64,000 nt of DNA from Nymphaea colorata. Lineage: Eukaryota > Streptophyta > Magnoliopsida > Nymphaeales > Nymphaeaceae. The notes under the pieces were generated by a model. The model saw only the letters and a program-made list of their open reading frames with translations. It was not told the DNA's origin and searched no databases. The DNA lies in assembly GCF_008831285.2 (NCBI RefSeq), contig NC_045139.1:21000412-21064411 (forward strand), in the 5' to 3' direction. Made by a program: the position numbers and the translations under genes. The stretch's first letter is position 1; each line of letters starts with the position of its first letter. This document shows positions 46,042-56,482 of this stretch, one piece after another.

Positions 46042-46332
46042 CTATGCAAAGGCTTCTTGATGTTCTTTGAGGAAGTTTATCAACTCTTTTCTTTCTTCTG
46101 CTGAGAGACTTGTTCCAATTTGTAAAATCTTTGGACTCTCTTCCGTGCCAATGTTAATTTCCTCAATCGGATCATTAATCAGAGGTGACGGTTGATCTTG
46201 CTTTCTCATTTGGATGAACTCTGGACATTCTGCCTCAGTGAGTTCTAGATTTATCTCCTTAAAAGCTCTTGATGTTTGATCCTCAGATATCATCCTAAAG
46301 ATTATAAAGAAGTTAGATGAAATTTGAGACAT
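46042..46332 (-). CDS. pol N-terminal linker of gypsy copy 1
   Basis: 96 residues, acidic, ending in the pre-RT motif LSAEERKELINFLKEHQEAFA. It is cut from the RT core by one in-frame TAG. The part before it has no recognisable domain. Confidence 0.7.
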   Translation of the reverse strand: MSQISSNFFIIFRMISEDQTSRAFKEINLELTEAECPEFIQMRKQDQPSPLINDPIEEINIGTEESPKILQIGTSLSAEERKELINFLKEHQEAFA

Positions 46333-46451
46333 TGTTTATGGAAGTAATTTGCATATGCCATTGTATCTTTGAAGGAATTACAAAATGAAGACACTTGGTC
46401 TATTTGAGTACAATGACGACAAAATGACAAAATGATAGCGGTTTTGTTGAT

Positions 46452-46742
46452 TCAAATTGATGGTGAACATCTGCCTATGGTATTGCTCTTGACGAAAGGT
46501 ACTGGCTTGAATTCTTCCTCAACATCCACTTTTTCATAGCTTTGGCACCCCAAGGCTTGAGTGCCTCGTTGTCCTGTCAAAGTAACTGGTTCCAAGATTC
46601 CATTTTCATGTTTGCTAAGGCCAGTAAATGGCTGGTAGCCATGGCGTATGAGTAAATCCAATCCTTTCTCATTCTGGCAGAATTTCTTGAACAACGGATG
46701 ACTTTTGTAACTTGTTTCAGGTTTGGTACCCTTTTCACCCAT
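46452..46742 (-). CDS. G-patch-like linker of gypsy copy 1
   Basis: About 96 residues with GLDLLIRHGYQPFTGLSKHENGI, similar to the G-patch pattern (GY.P..GLGK...GI) seen between protease and RT in some plant gypsy elements; the similarity is partial. One T fewer than copy 2 at about 46734 changes the upstream frame. Confidence 0.55.
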   Translation of the reverse strand: MGEKGTKPETSYKSHPLFKKFCQNEKGLDLLIRHGYQPFTGLSKHENGILEPVTLTGQRGTQALGCQSYEKVDVEEEFKPVPFVKSNTIGRCSPSI

Positions 46743-46795
46743 ACCTGTTTCTTTGGTTTCTGAATGGCCAATCTGCTAAGACTTTGAGATATTTC

Positions 46796-48568
46796 TTACT
46801 CTTTGCAGACTCGAATACTGGGTACCTCAATTGTATATGTTGGTACCGGAATCATTGGGTGTATAAGCCGACTTTCTCTATCCTCTACATAGATGGTTAT
46901 AGAATTCTCGTTGTGAGTCCATTTGACACACTGATGTAGAGTGGAGGGAACTGCATTGGTAGCGTGGATCCATGGCCTGCCAAGCAACAAGTTGATGGAG
47001 GGTTCTATATCCACCACATGAAATAAAACCTGATGATACGCCTCAGAAATATTCAAATCCAGACATATGCATCCTAGGCATGGTTGTCCTGTCCCGTCAT
47101 ATCCATGGATGAAAATTGTGGATGAAGTATCGACTTGTCTTATGCCCAACTCACGAGCTGTTTGTTGTGGACAGATGTTCAGGGTTGCTCCACCATCAAT
47201 TAAAACGTGGGAGACTCTGATACCCCTTGTCACTACCACTATGTGCAAGGCGTCATTGTGCGATGCACCTCCAGTTGGTAGATCTTTATCAGAGAATATG
47301 ATCGGACTATTTTCACATAATTCAAGAGCCCATTCATTTCCCCCGTTAGGGCTAAACCCTCCCTTCTTGACTTCAGGTAGGGGGTCCAATTCATTGAAAA
47401 TGGATCCCAAGGGTTCAGGATCCCATACTTCCAACTTCTGATCGATTTCTATCAGACTGTCTTGTTCAACTGGTCTGATTTGTGCATTGATGGATCCTTT
47501 ATCATGTTTGAAAAGCAATCCAAAGAAATCCAGGGACGCTGTATCCCTTTTGTTTGTCACCATCATTGGATGATTTGTTGAAAATCTGACCATCGAAACT
47601 ATTCCTTTGTCATGTTTAGGAAAAGGATTCTTGAGAATGTCCGGCTGTTCACTGACCTCTTTGATTATTTCTTTGTCAACTACATCTTGCACTATATTTT
47701 TAAGTACAAGGCAGTCTTCTGTATCATGTCCTGGAGCGCGATGAAATTTGCAGAATTGCTCTTTGTTTTTCCCCATCATTGGTGGAGGGTTGGAGACTTT
47801 TGGGAGGAACAGAGTACCTCTTTCGATTAGCATATGCATGACCTCTTCAAAACTTTGTTGTAATGGGGTGAATTTTCTATCGTACCCCCATTCAGGATGT
47901 TTGTTTTTTGTGCCACTACTACTGCCACTAGCTCTGTCCATTACTCCTTTATTCTTGGGATATTCAGACTTTTCTTTCTTGAAAGCTGCAGCGTTGGCCA
48001 CGATGTTGGCTGGAGCATTCTGACTTCTGCTATTCTTCTTTGTATCTTCCCTTACTTTCACCGGGATGACAGCATCAAAAGCTCCATTCTCAATTCTTGC
48101 TTCAATGCATTCTGCCCTCTCAGTGAGATCGATCAAAGACTTGATTGGAGCATTGGAAATGAGACTGTTTAATGGTTGTGTCAAATTGTTTACGATCAAT
48201 CCCAGTGCATGGGATTGAGAGATTGGGTCCCTTATCTTGTTGCAAGAAGACCTCCACCTCTGAATAAAATCTCTCACCTTTTCACCTGGCCTCTGTTTTA
48301 GATAGCATAATGTGGTGATCGTTGGTGCAGTTTCAACGTTTTGAATGAACCTTTCAATGAAAATGTTGATTAACATGTCAAAATTTTTCAATTTCACTGG
48401 GTTGATATGTTCCTGATACCATTGTGCTGCAATTCCTTCTAGGCTTTTGGGGAAACATCGAAAGAGGGCCCTATGATTGTGGCGGAATTTGTAGCATTCA
48501 GCAAAAAACATAGCCAAATGTGCCTTTGGGTCTCCATGGCCATCAAATTTGATAAATTTCTTGGGCAA
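46796..48568 (-). CDS. gag core and protease of gypsy copy 1
   Basis: 590 codons. Residues about 1-180 are a retrotransposon gag domain (FDGHGDPKAHLAMFFAEC, AAQWYQEH, IERFIQN, LCYLKQRPGEKVRDFIQRW). Further on is CKFHRAPGHDTEDCLVLK, the Cys/His-containing segment. An aspartic protease follows at about 450-540: VSHVLIDGGATLNICP, with DGG in place of the usual D(S/T)G, and LLGRPWIH. The frame is uninterrupted and appears identical in copy 2. The true gag start is further upstream in a broken N-terminal part. Confidence 0.9.
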   Translation of the reverse strand: MPKKFIKFDGHGDPKAHLAMFFAECYKFRHNHRALFRCFPKSLEGIAAQWYQEHINPVKLKNFDMLINIFIERFIQNVETAPTITTLCYLKQRPGEKVRDFIQRWRSSCNKIRDPISQSHALGLIVNNLTQPLNSLISNAPIKSLIDLTERAECIEARIENGAFDAVIPVKVREDTKKNSRSQNAPANIVANAAAFKKEKSEYPKNKGVMDRASGSSSGTKNKHPEWGYDRKFTPLQQSFEEVMHMLIERGTLFLPKVSNPPPMMGKNKEQFCKFHRAPGHDTEDCLVLKNIVQDVVDKEIIKEVSEQPDILKNPFPKHDKGIVSMVRFSTNHPMMVTNKRDTASLDFFGLLFKHDKGSINAQIRPVEQDSLIEIDQKLEVWDPEPLGSIFNELDPLPEVKKGGFSPNGGNEWALELCENSPIIFSDKDLPTGGASHNDALHIVVVTRGIRVSHVLIDGGATLNICPQQTARELGIRQVDTSSTIFIHGYDGTGQPCLGCICLDLNISEAYHQVLFHVVDIEPSINLLLGRPWIHATNAVPSTLHQCVKWTHNENSITIYVEDRESRLIHPMIPVPTYTIEVPSIRVCKE

Positions 48569-48774
48569 GTTTTTTATGTGTTTGTCATTTTCGAAGCTTT
48601 CGTAGAAATCTTCGCAAGTGAAATTCCTCTTGTTCTTGCCTTTAAGTTGTACTGCATTTAACTTCTTTTCAACTTCCTGGATTTTTGTTTTCTAGGATTC
48701 TCCCTTCTTCTTTTTCTTGGAAGTTTTCGGTTCTTCCTCACTACTAGGTTCTGTTGTAGCTTCTTCAGAAGAGT

Positions 48775-49014
48775 CTAAACTGCTTGATGAGTACTTTCTT
48801 GTTTTCTTCCTTTCTTTTTGGCTATTTCTGCCTGGGCTTGTTCTTCATTAAACATGATCATGTATTTCCAGAATCTTCTGTATTCCTCAAATTCCGGGTC
48901 ATTTATTTCCAGCTTGGGAGGTGTTTCTGAGGAGGATTCTTCTCCCCTGTCTCCTATAAAAGGTTGATCAAGCTCCATTTCACTCCTCCTACTTTGGCTT
49001 CTAGTTTCAACCAT
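48775..49014 (-). CDS. gag N-terminal piece of gypsy copy 1
   Basis: About 79 residues from ATG 49014 (MVETRSQSRRSEMELDQP), then an acidic EFEEYRRFWKYM segment and a Lys-rich end, stopping at TAG. A neighbouring frame continues (acidic Ser/Glu/Lys) to a second TAG at 48695-48693, beyond which the gag core frame starts. Both interruptions also occur in copy 2. Confidence 0.7.
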   Translation of the reverse strand: MVETRSQSRRSEMELDQPFIGDRGEESSSETPPKLEINDPEFEEYRRFWKYMIMFNEEQAQAEIAKKKGRKQESTHQAV

Positions 49015-49224
49015 AAAGCAGATGTTCACCTTGCAAGAAGAAAAATTGAAAATGTTAGGATGTGAATTGATGAGAAATGACAAATTTTTATTGCATTTAG
49101 AAAGAAAGATGAGAAAACTTAACAAAGTTCAACATAACTTGACAAGACTTGACAAATTTTGGCTTAATGACAATGAACTAGACATGACAATCTAGGACAG
49201 AAGGATAGATGGGTGGACTTCATC

Positions 49225-50401
49225 CTACCATTTTACATATTTGGGACCCATTCTTGGACCAAGGACAAGATACAGGTGAGCAAATAATTCCCAACATTGC
49301 TGGGCATAGGTGTATATCCCGGACCACTCTTCAGTGTCTAGTTCACACTCCACGATGGCTCCTTCCAACTCAATTGGATATGCCTTCCTTTGACGCAGTG
49401 AAAATTGCCTGAGGCAACGCTCTGGATGATATTCAATTATGAAAAACGGTCCCAATAAATGACTTCCCCTGACTGGGTTGTAAGTGTATCTTGATTTGAT
49501 GACCTCTCGATCAAAGAAGTCCCAAATGATGGTGGAGTCATCAACTTCCTCCATCTTTCTGCGATAGTGCTCCATACTGGATAACTGACCGTCTGTGTTT
49601 TGAAAATGACATGATTGTGGCCCACATGTTTGTTGAACCATGCTTGCAGTGCAAAGACACATCCTTCTATCGAGTCTGCATCTCCAATTGAAAATTTGGT
49701 CAACCCTCTGTAAAGGAATGCCAAGGCTGCCATTGTTATGGAAATGTGACGGACTTTGACATGCCCCCATTTTCTGAAGAGGCGAGCTATGCGGAAATCC
49801 ATTATGTATTCTTCATTATTGAAGAAGATAAGACCCATAGTACAAGTCACCATGGAGTTTTTGTACTTGTCTGCAACATTTCTAGATAGTGACGCAGGGT
49901 TGACAAATTGGGAGTATATTTCACCAAGCTCTTGTAGTTGAAGATATTGATGTCCATCTTTCTCTAGAAAAGGCCAACTCCTTTTCCCTGTGAGTTTACG
50001 AATCACTTCTAGAGTTTTGACTTGACCTTGGTTTACAAGGAACTGGTCTTCAATTGGACCTCTTGGGTCACCTTTTGGTTCTGGCAAACCCATAATGTTG
50101 GAGAACTCATCAAGAGTGATTGTCATTTCACCCCATGGAAACCAGAATGTGTTGGTCCTTGGTTCCATCTTTCAGCAATTGCATGGATTAGATTGCCATT
50201 GATAGGTTGTATGGCAAGACTGACTGCATCTTCAAGACCGCAATCCTCTAAGTGATCTGGGAACATACACCGAAAAGTTGGGTACCATGAAAGATACCAC
50301 TGAGGTAGGTAGACTCCACTTGGGATAATGCGAAGTCTGGATCGACCTTGACATGACCCGAATAGGATGTGGTCATATGGGAAGATACTTTCTGAGTCCA
50401 T
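49225..50401 (-). pseudogene. plant mobile domain ORF of gypsy copy 1 (two frameshifts)
   Basis: Equivalent to the intact 392-residue ORF at 58913-60091, split into three frames: 50401-50123, 50168-49437 and 49770-49225. The breaks are one-base losses in G/C runs at about 50160 and 49619. The plant mobile domain motif TNTFWFPWGEMTITLDEFSN and MGLPEPKGDP are preserved in the middle piece. Whether the breaks are biological or consensus errors cannot be told from sequence. Confidence 0.85.
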
Positions 50402-51171
50402 CTAGACAAGAGAAGGTATTAGACTTTGACATGGATTGACCCGAAAGAGACTCGAGAAAGTTTTGACATTGGGTTTGGAACATGGACTTAGAGGCAAAGT
50501 AAAACATCACATGCATCCCAAACAAGCAGTTAATGAAAAATTGATAATGCAACTCCTAGGACTCTTGCCTATATGCATGATTTTGAAAATTGGTCTTGGA
50601 ACCTATGGAAAATAAATGGGTAAATGGTTCCTTATTTATCCAAAATTTATGGTATACCTATATACCAAATTTATGGTACTGGCATGGACTCCTCCAAGGG
50701 TTTTCTAGATTTGGGCTCTCCATTTCTCCTTGTTCACCCATCGATATACCGAGACTATTGTCCGTTTCGGTACTAATGGGGGGACTTCTCAGTCCAATTG
50801 GGTGGTCCAATTGTAAGGCTATATCTTGGATTAATGTCCTAGAAATAGCCCGGCAACATGATGACCGGGATATGATATAGGTAAGGATTTGTTTTTCAAA
50901 ATTCATGAGAAGATGCAAAATAGATGGCTCTATTGCATACATTCCTAAGAGATGGATTTGAAATTTTGAGAGCATACATGGGCTGCATACAATCCTTAAA
51001 TTGAGGAGGGTAGGATAAATTGAAATGAATGAGGTTTCATGAAATCTCCTCAATGTACACTACATGATGTCGGTATGCATTTTTGCGAATTTTTTTTGTG
51101 CAATTGATGTCCGACATTGGTGAAAAATAACTCATATATGATCCAAATAAGTCTTTAGACAAACAATGACG
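50402..51171 (-). other. leader of gypsy copy 1
   Basis: About 770 bp between the primer-binding site and the first ORF. It includes a 96-codon plus-strand frame and a 131-codon minus frame with no domain. A TATGGTATACCTATATACCA-type palindrome lies near 50650. Confidence 0.5.
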
Positions 51172-51189
51172 GTCCCACCGGGTGTGCCA
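51172..51189 (-). other. primer-binding site of gypsy copy 1
   Basis: On the minus strand, TGGCACACCCGGTGGGAC follows the LTR end after two bases; TGG at the start pairs with a tRNA CCA end. The same site is at about 60862-60879. I could not assign the tRNA. Confidence 0.65.
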
Positions 51190-51191
51190 TC

Positions 51192-51790
51192 TGTTCGCAC
51201 CCCACTCTTTTTCAGGAGGTCGAAATGCGAGTCAGCAAAATTCTTTTAAAATTTGGTTTTGAGAAAATTTTCAAGAGAAAGGGATCCGCCCATCGGTACG
51301 AGGTCCAACCATTCCTGCCCCTTTAACAGGGTAATTAGACAAGGACTAAGGATCATTTGGATCATATACGAGTTATTGATCAAATCCTATATGCTTATGC
51401 ATTGAGGTTTTGGATTCAAGAACGAAAAATTCATTTTTTTGAATAATGAATTGAATATTGGGGTTTTCAAGTTTTAAAAACCTTTGTTTTGTTGTTATTT
51501 GAAACACATAATTCTTGAGGATTTTTGAAGATTGGAATTGAGTTCTTTGTTGTGAACTCTAGATGGATGATCATCTTATGATAAAATTGATTTTGAACTC
51601 TTCTTTTGTCAAATCATGTGATTTGTAGAATTCATTCTTTTGAAAAACATAGGTTCCAAATGTTAGAAAACATGTTTGTTTTTCAAATGCACTTTGGCCA
51701 AAAGATTATGAATGCATTGCTGTGTTTTCTTTTGAAGTTAAGTGAGGTTTACAATTCTCATTGCAATATGACTTGGTCACTTTTTGCAAC
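51192..51790 (-). mobile_element. middle LTR of the array, cut by the assembly gap
   Basis: It starts TGTTCGCACCCC and follows the other LTRs for 599 bp. It has an excess of one-base losses in short runs (e.g. TGCCCCTTTAACAGGGTAATTAGACAAGG against TGCCGCCTTTAACAGGGG... in the others). At distinguishing sites it agrees more often with the right LTR than with the left. Confidence 0.85.
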
Positions 51791-51890
51791 NNNNNNNNNN
51801 NNNNNNNNNNNNNNNNNNNNNNNNNNNNNNNNNNNNNNNNNNNNNNNNNNNNNNNNNNNNNNNNNNNNNNNNNNNNNNNNNNNNNNNNNN
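51791..51890. other. assembly gap (100 N)
   Basis: Exactly 100 N. By alignment with copy 1 the left edge corresponds to about 38232 and the right edge to about 42205, so roughly 3.9-4.0 kb is missing if the middle LTR is complete. Confidence 0.95.
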
Positions 51891-52587
51891 CCCTTCACTT
51901 CACTCTTGGGAGAAATTCCTCACCACCCCAAGAGCTACTACGGAGTTCTGCCACTTTGGTGGTTTTGTGTAGTTTGCTTTGTGCAATATCAAGTCTATCG
52001 GGCTTTCTTCTGAGCCCTTGTAGCGAGCTTTGGGCCGGTAACTCCTAGACTAGTTGGCCTTAGGGTACCAAATGTAAAACACTCCTCGGGCTTACTTGCT
52101 CGAATTCAGAAGGCTTTAGGAGACTTAATATAAGCAAAATGTTCATGGATTGCTTTTTAGCTTCACGGCGTAAGCATAGGTCATATGCCCACCCGTGCCT
52201 GCTGAGCTTTGAACCAGAGGAACAACTACACTTACCCCGAGCTCATTGCTCAACTCATTTCGCTTGATAGCTTTTTCTAGCATCTTGCCAAGGTCTTTTA
52301 GGTGACAAGACTTTTTTTTATGGCATCTCATGCTAGACCTTTACAAATGCCGATTGTCGGGACCAACATTAATTGCTATACATTAGTCACTCACTGTCTG
52401 TGAAATTTCTTGCATATTTCAAGACGATGCCCTTGCAATTGTCCTCAAGACATGGGTTGAGTTTGAAAATTTTGATGCATTTTGAAACTTTTCCCTAAGG
52501 GATACCATGTCCCTTAGTTGGTTCGAAAATTGTTACAAACGTGCTTATCAAAGCACAACTATTTTGAAATTTTTTTGAATTGCAAAT
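51891..52587 (-). other. 3' non-coding internal region, copy 2 (partial)
   Basis: Matches 42205-42900 nearly base for base; the first bases carry a 5 bp CTTCA duplication at the gap edge. Confidence 0.8.
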
Positions 52588-53864
52588 TCAAGTATAGAAT
52601 TTTTTGAGATGCAAAGCATTAATTGGATCGGAGATTTCAACCCCATCGACATCAATCAGTCGATAAGAATTGTGAGGTAGAACCTCTTTGACAACATATG
52701 GTCCTTCCCAGTTCGGCGCCCATTTTCCTTTGGGTCTACTCCTGAGTGGAACTATGGATCTTAAAACAAGATCATTTACCTGAAATTTTCTTTCAATGAC
52801 TGATTTGGCATAATGTCGGGCAACTCTCTTACGATGGACTTTGGCATGCTCTGCCGCTTGTAGTCTTTTCTCGTCTAAGAGGTCTAATTGAGCAAGTCTC
52901 TTTTTTTGATATTTGCTAATTGGGAGTTCAATGAGAGCAGCAAATTTCATTGCTGGTTTTTGGACATGTAATGGAAGGACAATTTCCGTTCCATATACTA
53001 ATTCTGCTGGTGTAGCATTGGTGGGTGTCCGAATTATGGTTCGATACGCCCAAATTGCATTGTACATTTTCTCGTACCAATCTCGGCCTGTTTCAACAGT
53101 CCTTTCTAAGACACGAATCAAAATCTTGTTGGTTGCTTCTGCCTGACCATTACCTTGAGGGTAATATGGGGCAGAAAAGTGATGTTGTATTTTGTGTTTG
53201 TGACAGAGATTGCGCATTTTCTCATTTTTGAAATGAGTACCGTTATCAGAAACCATATCATGCGGGATGCCAAATCTACACAAAAGATTTTTGTGAATGA
53301 AGGATACTACGTGTTGTCCTTCGACTGTGTTTAAAGTGATTGCTTCACCCATTTGGTGAAGTAATCTGTAGCTGCAAGAAAATACCTGTGTCCATTTGAG
53401 GCAGGTGGATTGATTGGACCGACTACATCGAAGGCCCACATGGAGAATGTCCATGGTGAGCTGACCGAATGAAGGTACGCTGCTGGAGCATGAATTGATG
53501 GTGCGTGCAACTGACATTTGATGCATTTCTTGACAAATTGGTGATAGTCTCTTTGCATTGTGGGCCAATAGTACCCTGCTCTGACTATCTGCTTGACGAG
53601 GGTCTGATACCCTACATGTCCCCCACAAATTCCTTCATGGGCTTCTTGAATGACTTCTAGTGCCTCATTTGCATCGAGACATCTAGCATATTCTGTGTTG
53701 AATCCTCTTCTGTATAGGATGTCGGCTTGAATGAAATATCTTGAAGACATGTGTCTCAAAACTCTTTGCTCTTTTCGAGACATTTCTGGTGGAAGTGTTT
53801 CAGTTTGGAGAAAATCCTTGATGTTCTGATACCATGGTGTTTCTCTACTTTCTGCTTGCAACAC
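52588..53864 (-). pseudogene. integrase of gypsy copy 2 (one frameshift)
   Basis: Same protein as 42901-44178, but a one-base loss in a C-run near 53346 splits it into 53864-53331 and 53628-52588 frames. The zinc-binding region and first catalytic Asp are in the first piece; the SDNGTHF and GQAEATNK parts are in the second. Confidence 0.9.
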
Positions 53865-53888
53865 CTATTCTGGTATGACAAAAGATGG

Positions 53889-54317
53889 TTATTCGAGTCT
53901 TCCAACTTCAAAAGATTTGATAGATTCTCCAGGTTTGAAGGCAATGGTAGAGCCTAAACTGGTTAAACCATCTGTTATTGGGTTAAATTCTCTTTTGACA
54001 TGTAAGAATTGACATTCCTCGAACTGTCTTAAGAGGGAAGCTGCTAACTCTTGATATGGAATCAATTTTTGATCTTTGACTTGCCAATCTCCATTGACCT
54101 GACTGACAGCTAAGAAAGAATCTCCAAAAATGCTAACTCTCTGCACTTTAAATTTGAGCAACATTTTGAGTCCTTGGATTAGGGCCTCGTATTCTGCCAT
54201 ATTGTGCGTGCAGGAAAAATTCAATTTGAGAGAGTAAGGAATCATTTCCCTTTCTGGTGTAATGAAAAGTATCCCAATGCCTGCCCCAACTGTGCTCTTA
54301 GATCCATCAAAGTACAT
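53889..54317 (-). CDS. second RNase H of gypsy copy 2
   Basis: Identical in translation to 44203-44631, with the same active-site series (YFDGS, AEYEAL, FGDS, TDGL). Confidence 0.85.
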   Translation of the reverse strand: MYFDGSKSTVGAGIGILFITPEREMIPYSLKLNFSCTHNMAEYEALIQGLKMLLKFKVQRVSIFGDSFLAVSQVNGDWQVKDQKLIPYQELAASLLRQFEECQFLHVKREFNPITDGLTSLGSTIAFKPGESIKSFEVGRLE

Positions 54318-54343
54318 CTCCCAAATCGGCTCTGGTTCAGTCG

Positions 54344-55056
54344 TCAGGATTTGCTCATCTGGAAATCATAATTTGTTCTAATTTCTTCATATAGAGGAAA
54401 ATCTGCCAATTGGTCTGCAATGGCTTGCCCCTTGATTGATTTTTGTGACACATATTCCAAATCATATTGCATCAGCAAAACCTGCCACTTTGCTATCATT
54501 CCATTCAGAAATGGCTGTTCGAGGATATATTTGAGTGGATTAAGTTTGGATAAATTTTAACTTCACAAGCCAATAGATAATGCCTTAATTTTTGACACAT
54601 CCACACCAAGGCTAAGCAGGTTTTTTCTATGTGCAAGTAGTTCTTTTCATATTGCACAAATGTCTTACTGATGTAATAAATGGCATGTTCTATTCGACAT
54701 CCTTCTTCATATTGAGCCAGAAATCCACCACAGGCTGAATCGTTAACTGTGATGTAAAGGAGTAGAGGTTCCCCTAAAATTGGAGGTTTTAAAATTGGTG
54801 GGCAAAGAAGATACTTCTTGATCTTTTCGAATGAGGCTTGACATTCATGCCCCCATTCAAATTTGACTCCTTTCCGCAGTAAATGGTTGAAGGGTTCGCA
54901 CCTCATGGCGAGATTAGATATAAACCTTCTGATTGACTGAATTCTGCCTTGCATGCTGCGTAGCTCCTTAAGATTTGTTGGGGGTGACATTTGGATGATC
55001 GCCTTTGCTTTGGAAGGATCCATCTCGATTCCCTTTTTGCTGACCATAAATCTCAA
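54344..55056 (-). pseudogene. RT connection and first RNase H of gypsy copy 2 (frameshift)
   Basis: Matches 44658-45398, but an A-run near 54553 has one base fewer, so the frame stops at 54505 after YLLACEVKI and the rest lies in another frame. At its start (about 55037) there is one T more than in copy 1. Confidence 0.82.
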
Positions 55057-55715
55057 AAGCTACCGGATTCCACACCAAATACACATTTTTGTGGATTCAA
55101 TCTAAGTTTGTATTGTAAGAGTCTAACAAAAACTTGAGAAAGAATGTTGATGTGATTCTCCCTTGTTTTTGACTTAATTAGTGGATCATCTACATATGCA
55201 TCCATGATTTGATGCATTTGGTCATGAAAAATAGCTGCCATAGCCCTTTGATATGTTGCCCCAGCGTTCTTCAAACCAAATGGCATTACTGTATAGCATA
55301 AGGTACCCCATGAGGTTGTAAATGATGTTTTGGCTTGATCTTGAGCTGCCAACTTAATTTGGTTATAACCAGAATATCCATCCATAAAGGAGAACATAGC
55401 GTGACCTGCGGTACTGTCTACCAACAAGTCAATGTTTGGAAGTGGGTAGTCATCCTTTAGTGTAGCCTTATTCAAATCTTTGAAATTGATGCAGAGCCGA
55501 ATTTTGCCATTTTTCTTTAGGACTACCACAATGTTTGCTAACCATTCAGGATAGTCGATTGTTCGGATGAACCCTGCCTTTAGTAGGTCTTCCAAGCCTT
55601 CCTTAACTTGCCCCTCAAGACGAGGGTCTAGTTTCCTCAACTTTTGTTTGATTGGCTTGCATTCTGGTTTCAATGGTAGTCGATGCTCGACTAATTTCGT
55701 ATCAAGTCCTGGCAT
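55053..55715 (-). CDS. reverse transcriptase core of gypsy copy 2
   Basis: Same 220-residue translation as 45367-46029, including the YVDD box and the same early stop after GVESGSF. The same TAG precedes it. Confidence 0.92.
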   Translation of the reverse strand: MPGLDTKLVEHRLPLKPECKPIKQKLRKLDPRLEGQVKEGLEDLLKAGFIRTIDYPEWLANIVVVLKKNGKIRLCINFKDLNKATLKDDYPLPNIDLLVDSTAGHAMFSFMDGYSGYNQIKLAAQDQAKTSFTTSWGTLCYTVMPFGLKNAGATYQRAMAAIFHDQMHQIMDAYVDDPLIKSKTRENHINILSQVFVRLLQYKLRLNPQKCVFGVESGSF

Positions 55716-55727
55716 GTCCTTATAAGT

Positions 55728-56018
55728 CTATGCAAAGGCTTCTTGATGTTCTTTGAGGAAGTTTATCAACTCTTTTCTTTCTTCTGCTGAGAGACTTGTT
55801 CCAATTTGTAAAATCTTTGGACTCTCTTCCGTGCCAATGTTAATTTCCTCAATCGGATCATTAATCAGAGGTGACGGTTGATCTTGCTTTCTCATTTGGA
55901 TGAACTCTGGACATTCTGCCTCAGTGAGTTCTAGATTTATCTCCTTAAAAGCTCTTGATGTTTGATCCTCAGATATCATCCTAAAGATTATAAAGAAGTT
56001 AGATGAAATTTGAGACAT
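55728..56018 (-). CDS. pol N-terminal linker of gypsy copy 2
   Basis: Same translation as 46042-46332, ending at the shared in-frame TAG. Confidence 0.7.
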   Translation of the reverse strand: MSQISSNFFIIFRMISEDQTSRAFKEINLELTEAECPEFIQMRKQDQPSPLINDPIEEINIGTEESPKILQIGTSLSAEERKELINFLKEHQEAFA

Positions 56019-56137
56019 TGTTTATGGAAGTAATTTGCATATGCCATTGTATCTTTGAAGGAATTACAAAATGAAGACACTTGGTCTATTTGAGTACAAT
56101 GACGACAAAATGACAAAATGATAGCGGTTTTGTTGAT

Positions 56138-56458
56138 TCAAATTGATGGTGAACATCTGCCTATGGTATTGCTCTTGACGAAAGGTACTGGCTTGAATTC
56201 TTCCTCAACATCCACTTTTTCATAGCTTTGGCACCCCAAGGCTTGAGTGCCTCGTTGTCCTGTCAAAGTAACTGGTTCCAAGATTCCATTTTCATGTTTG
56301 CTAAGGCCAGTAAATGGCTGGTAGCCATGGCGTATGAGTAAATCCAATCCTTTCTCATTCTGGCAGAATTTCTTGAACAACGGATGACTTTTGTAACTTG
56401 TTTCAGGTTTGGTACCCTTTTTCACCCATACCTGTTTCTTTGGTTTCTGAATGGCCAA
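56138..56458 (-). CDS. G-patch-like linker of gypsy copy 2
   Basis: 106 residues. One extra T compared with copy 1 keeps an upstream Lys-rich start (MAIQKPKKQVWVKKG) in frame with the GYQPFTGLSKHENGI motif, so this copy is probably the more faithful. Confidence 0.58.
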   Translation of the reverse strand: MAIQKPKKQVWVKKGTKPETSYKSHPLFKKFCQNEKGLDLLIRHGYQPFTGLSKHENGILEPVTLTGQRGTQALGCQSYEKVDVEEEFKPVPFVKSNTIGRCSPSI

Positions 56459-56482
56459 TCTGCTAAGACTTTGAGATATTTC

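Noticed and set aside
47067-48172. Plus-strand frames of 70-124 codons opposite gag (and their twins at 56754-57859)
   Set aside because: Antisense shadows; they appear in both copies only because gag is duplicated.
51606-52048. ORFs running across the N gap
   Set aside because: They consist partly of undefined residues and LTR sequence; artefacts of translating through N.
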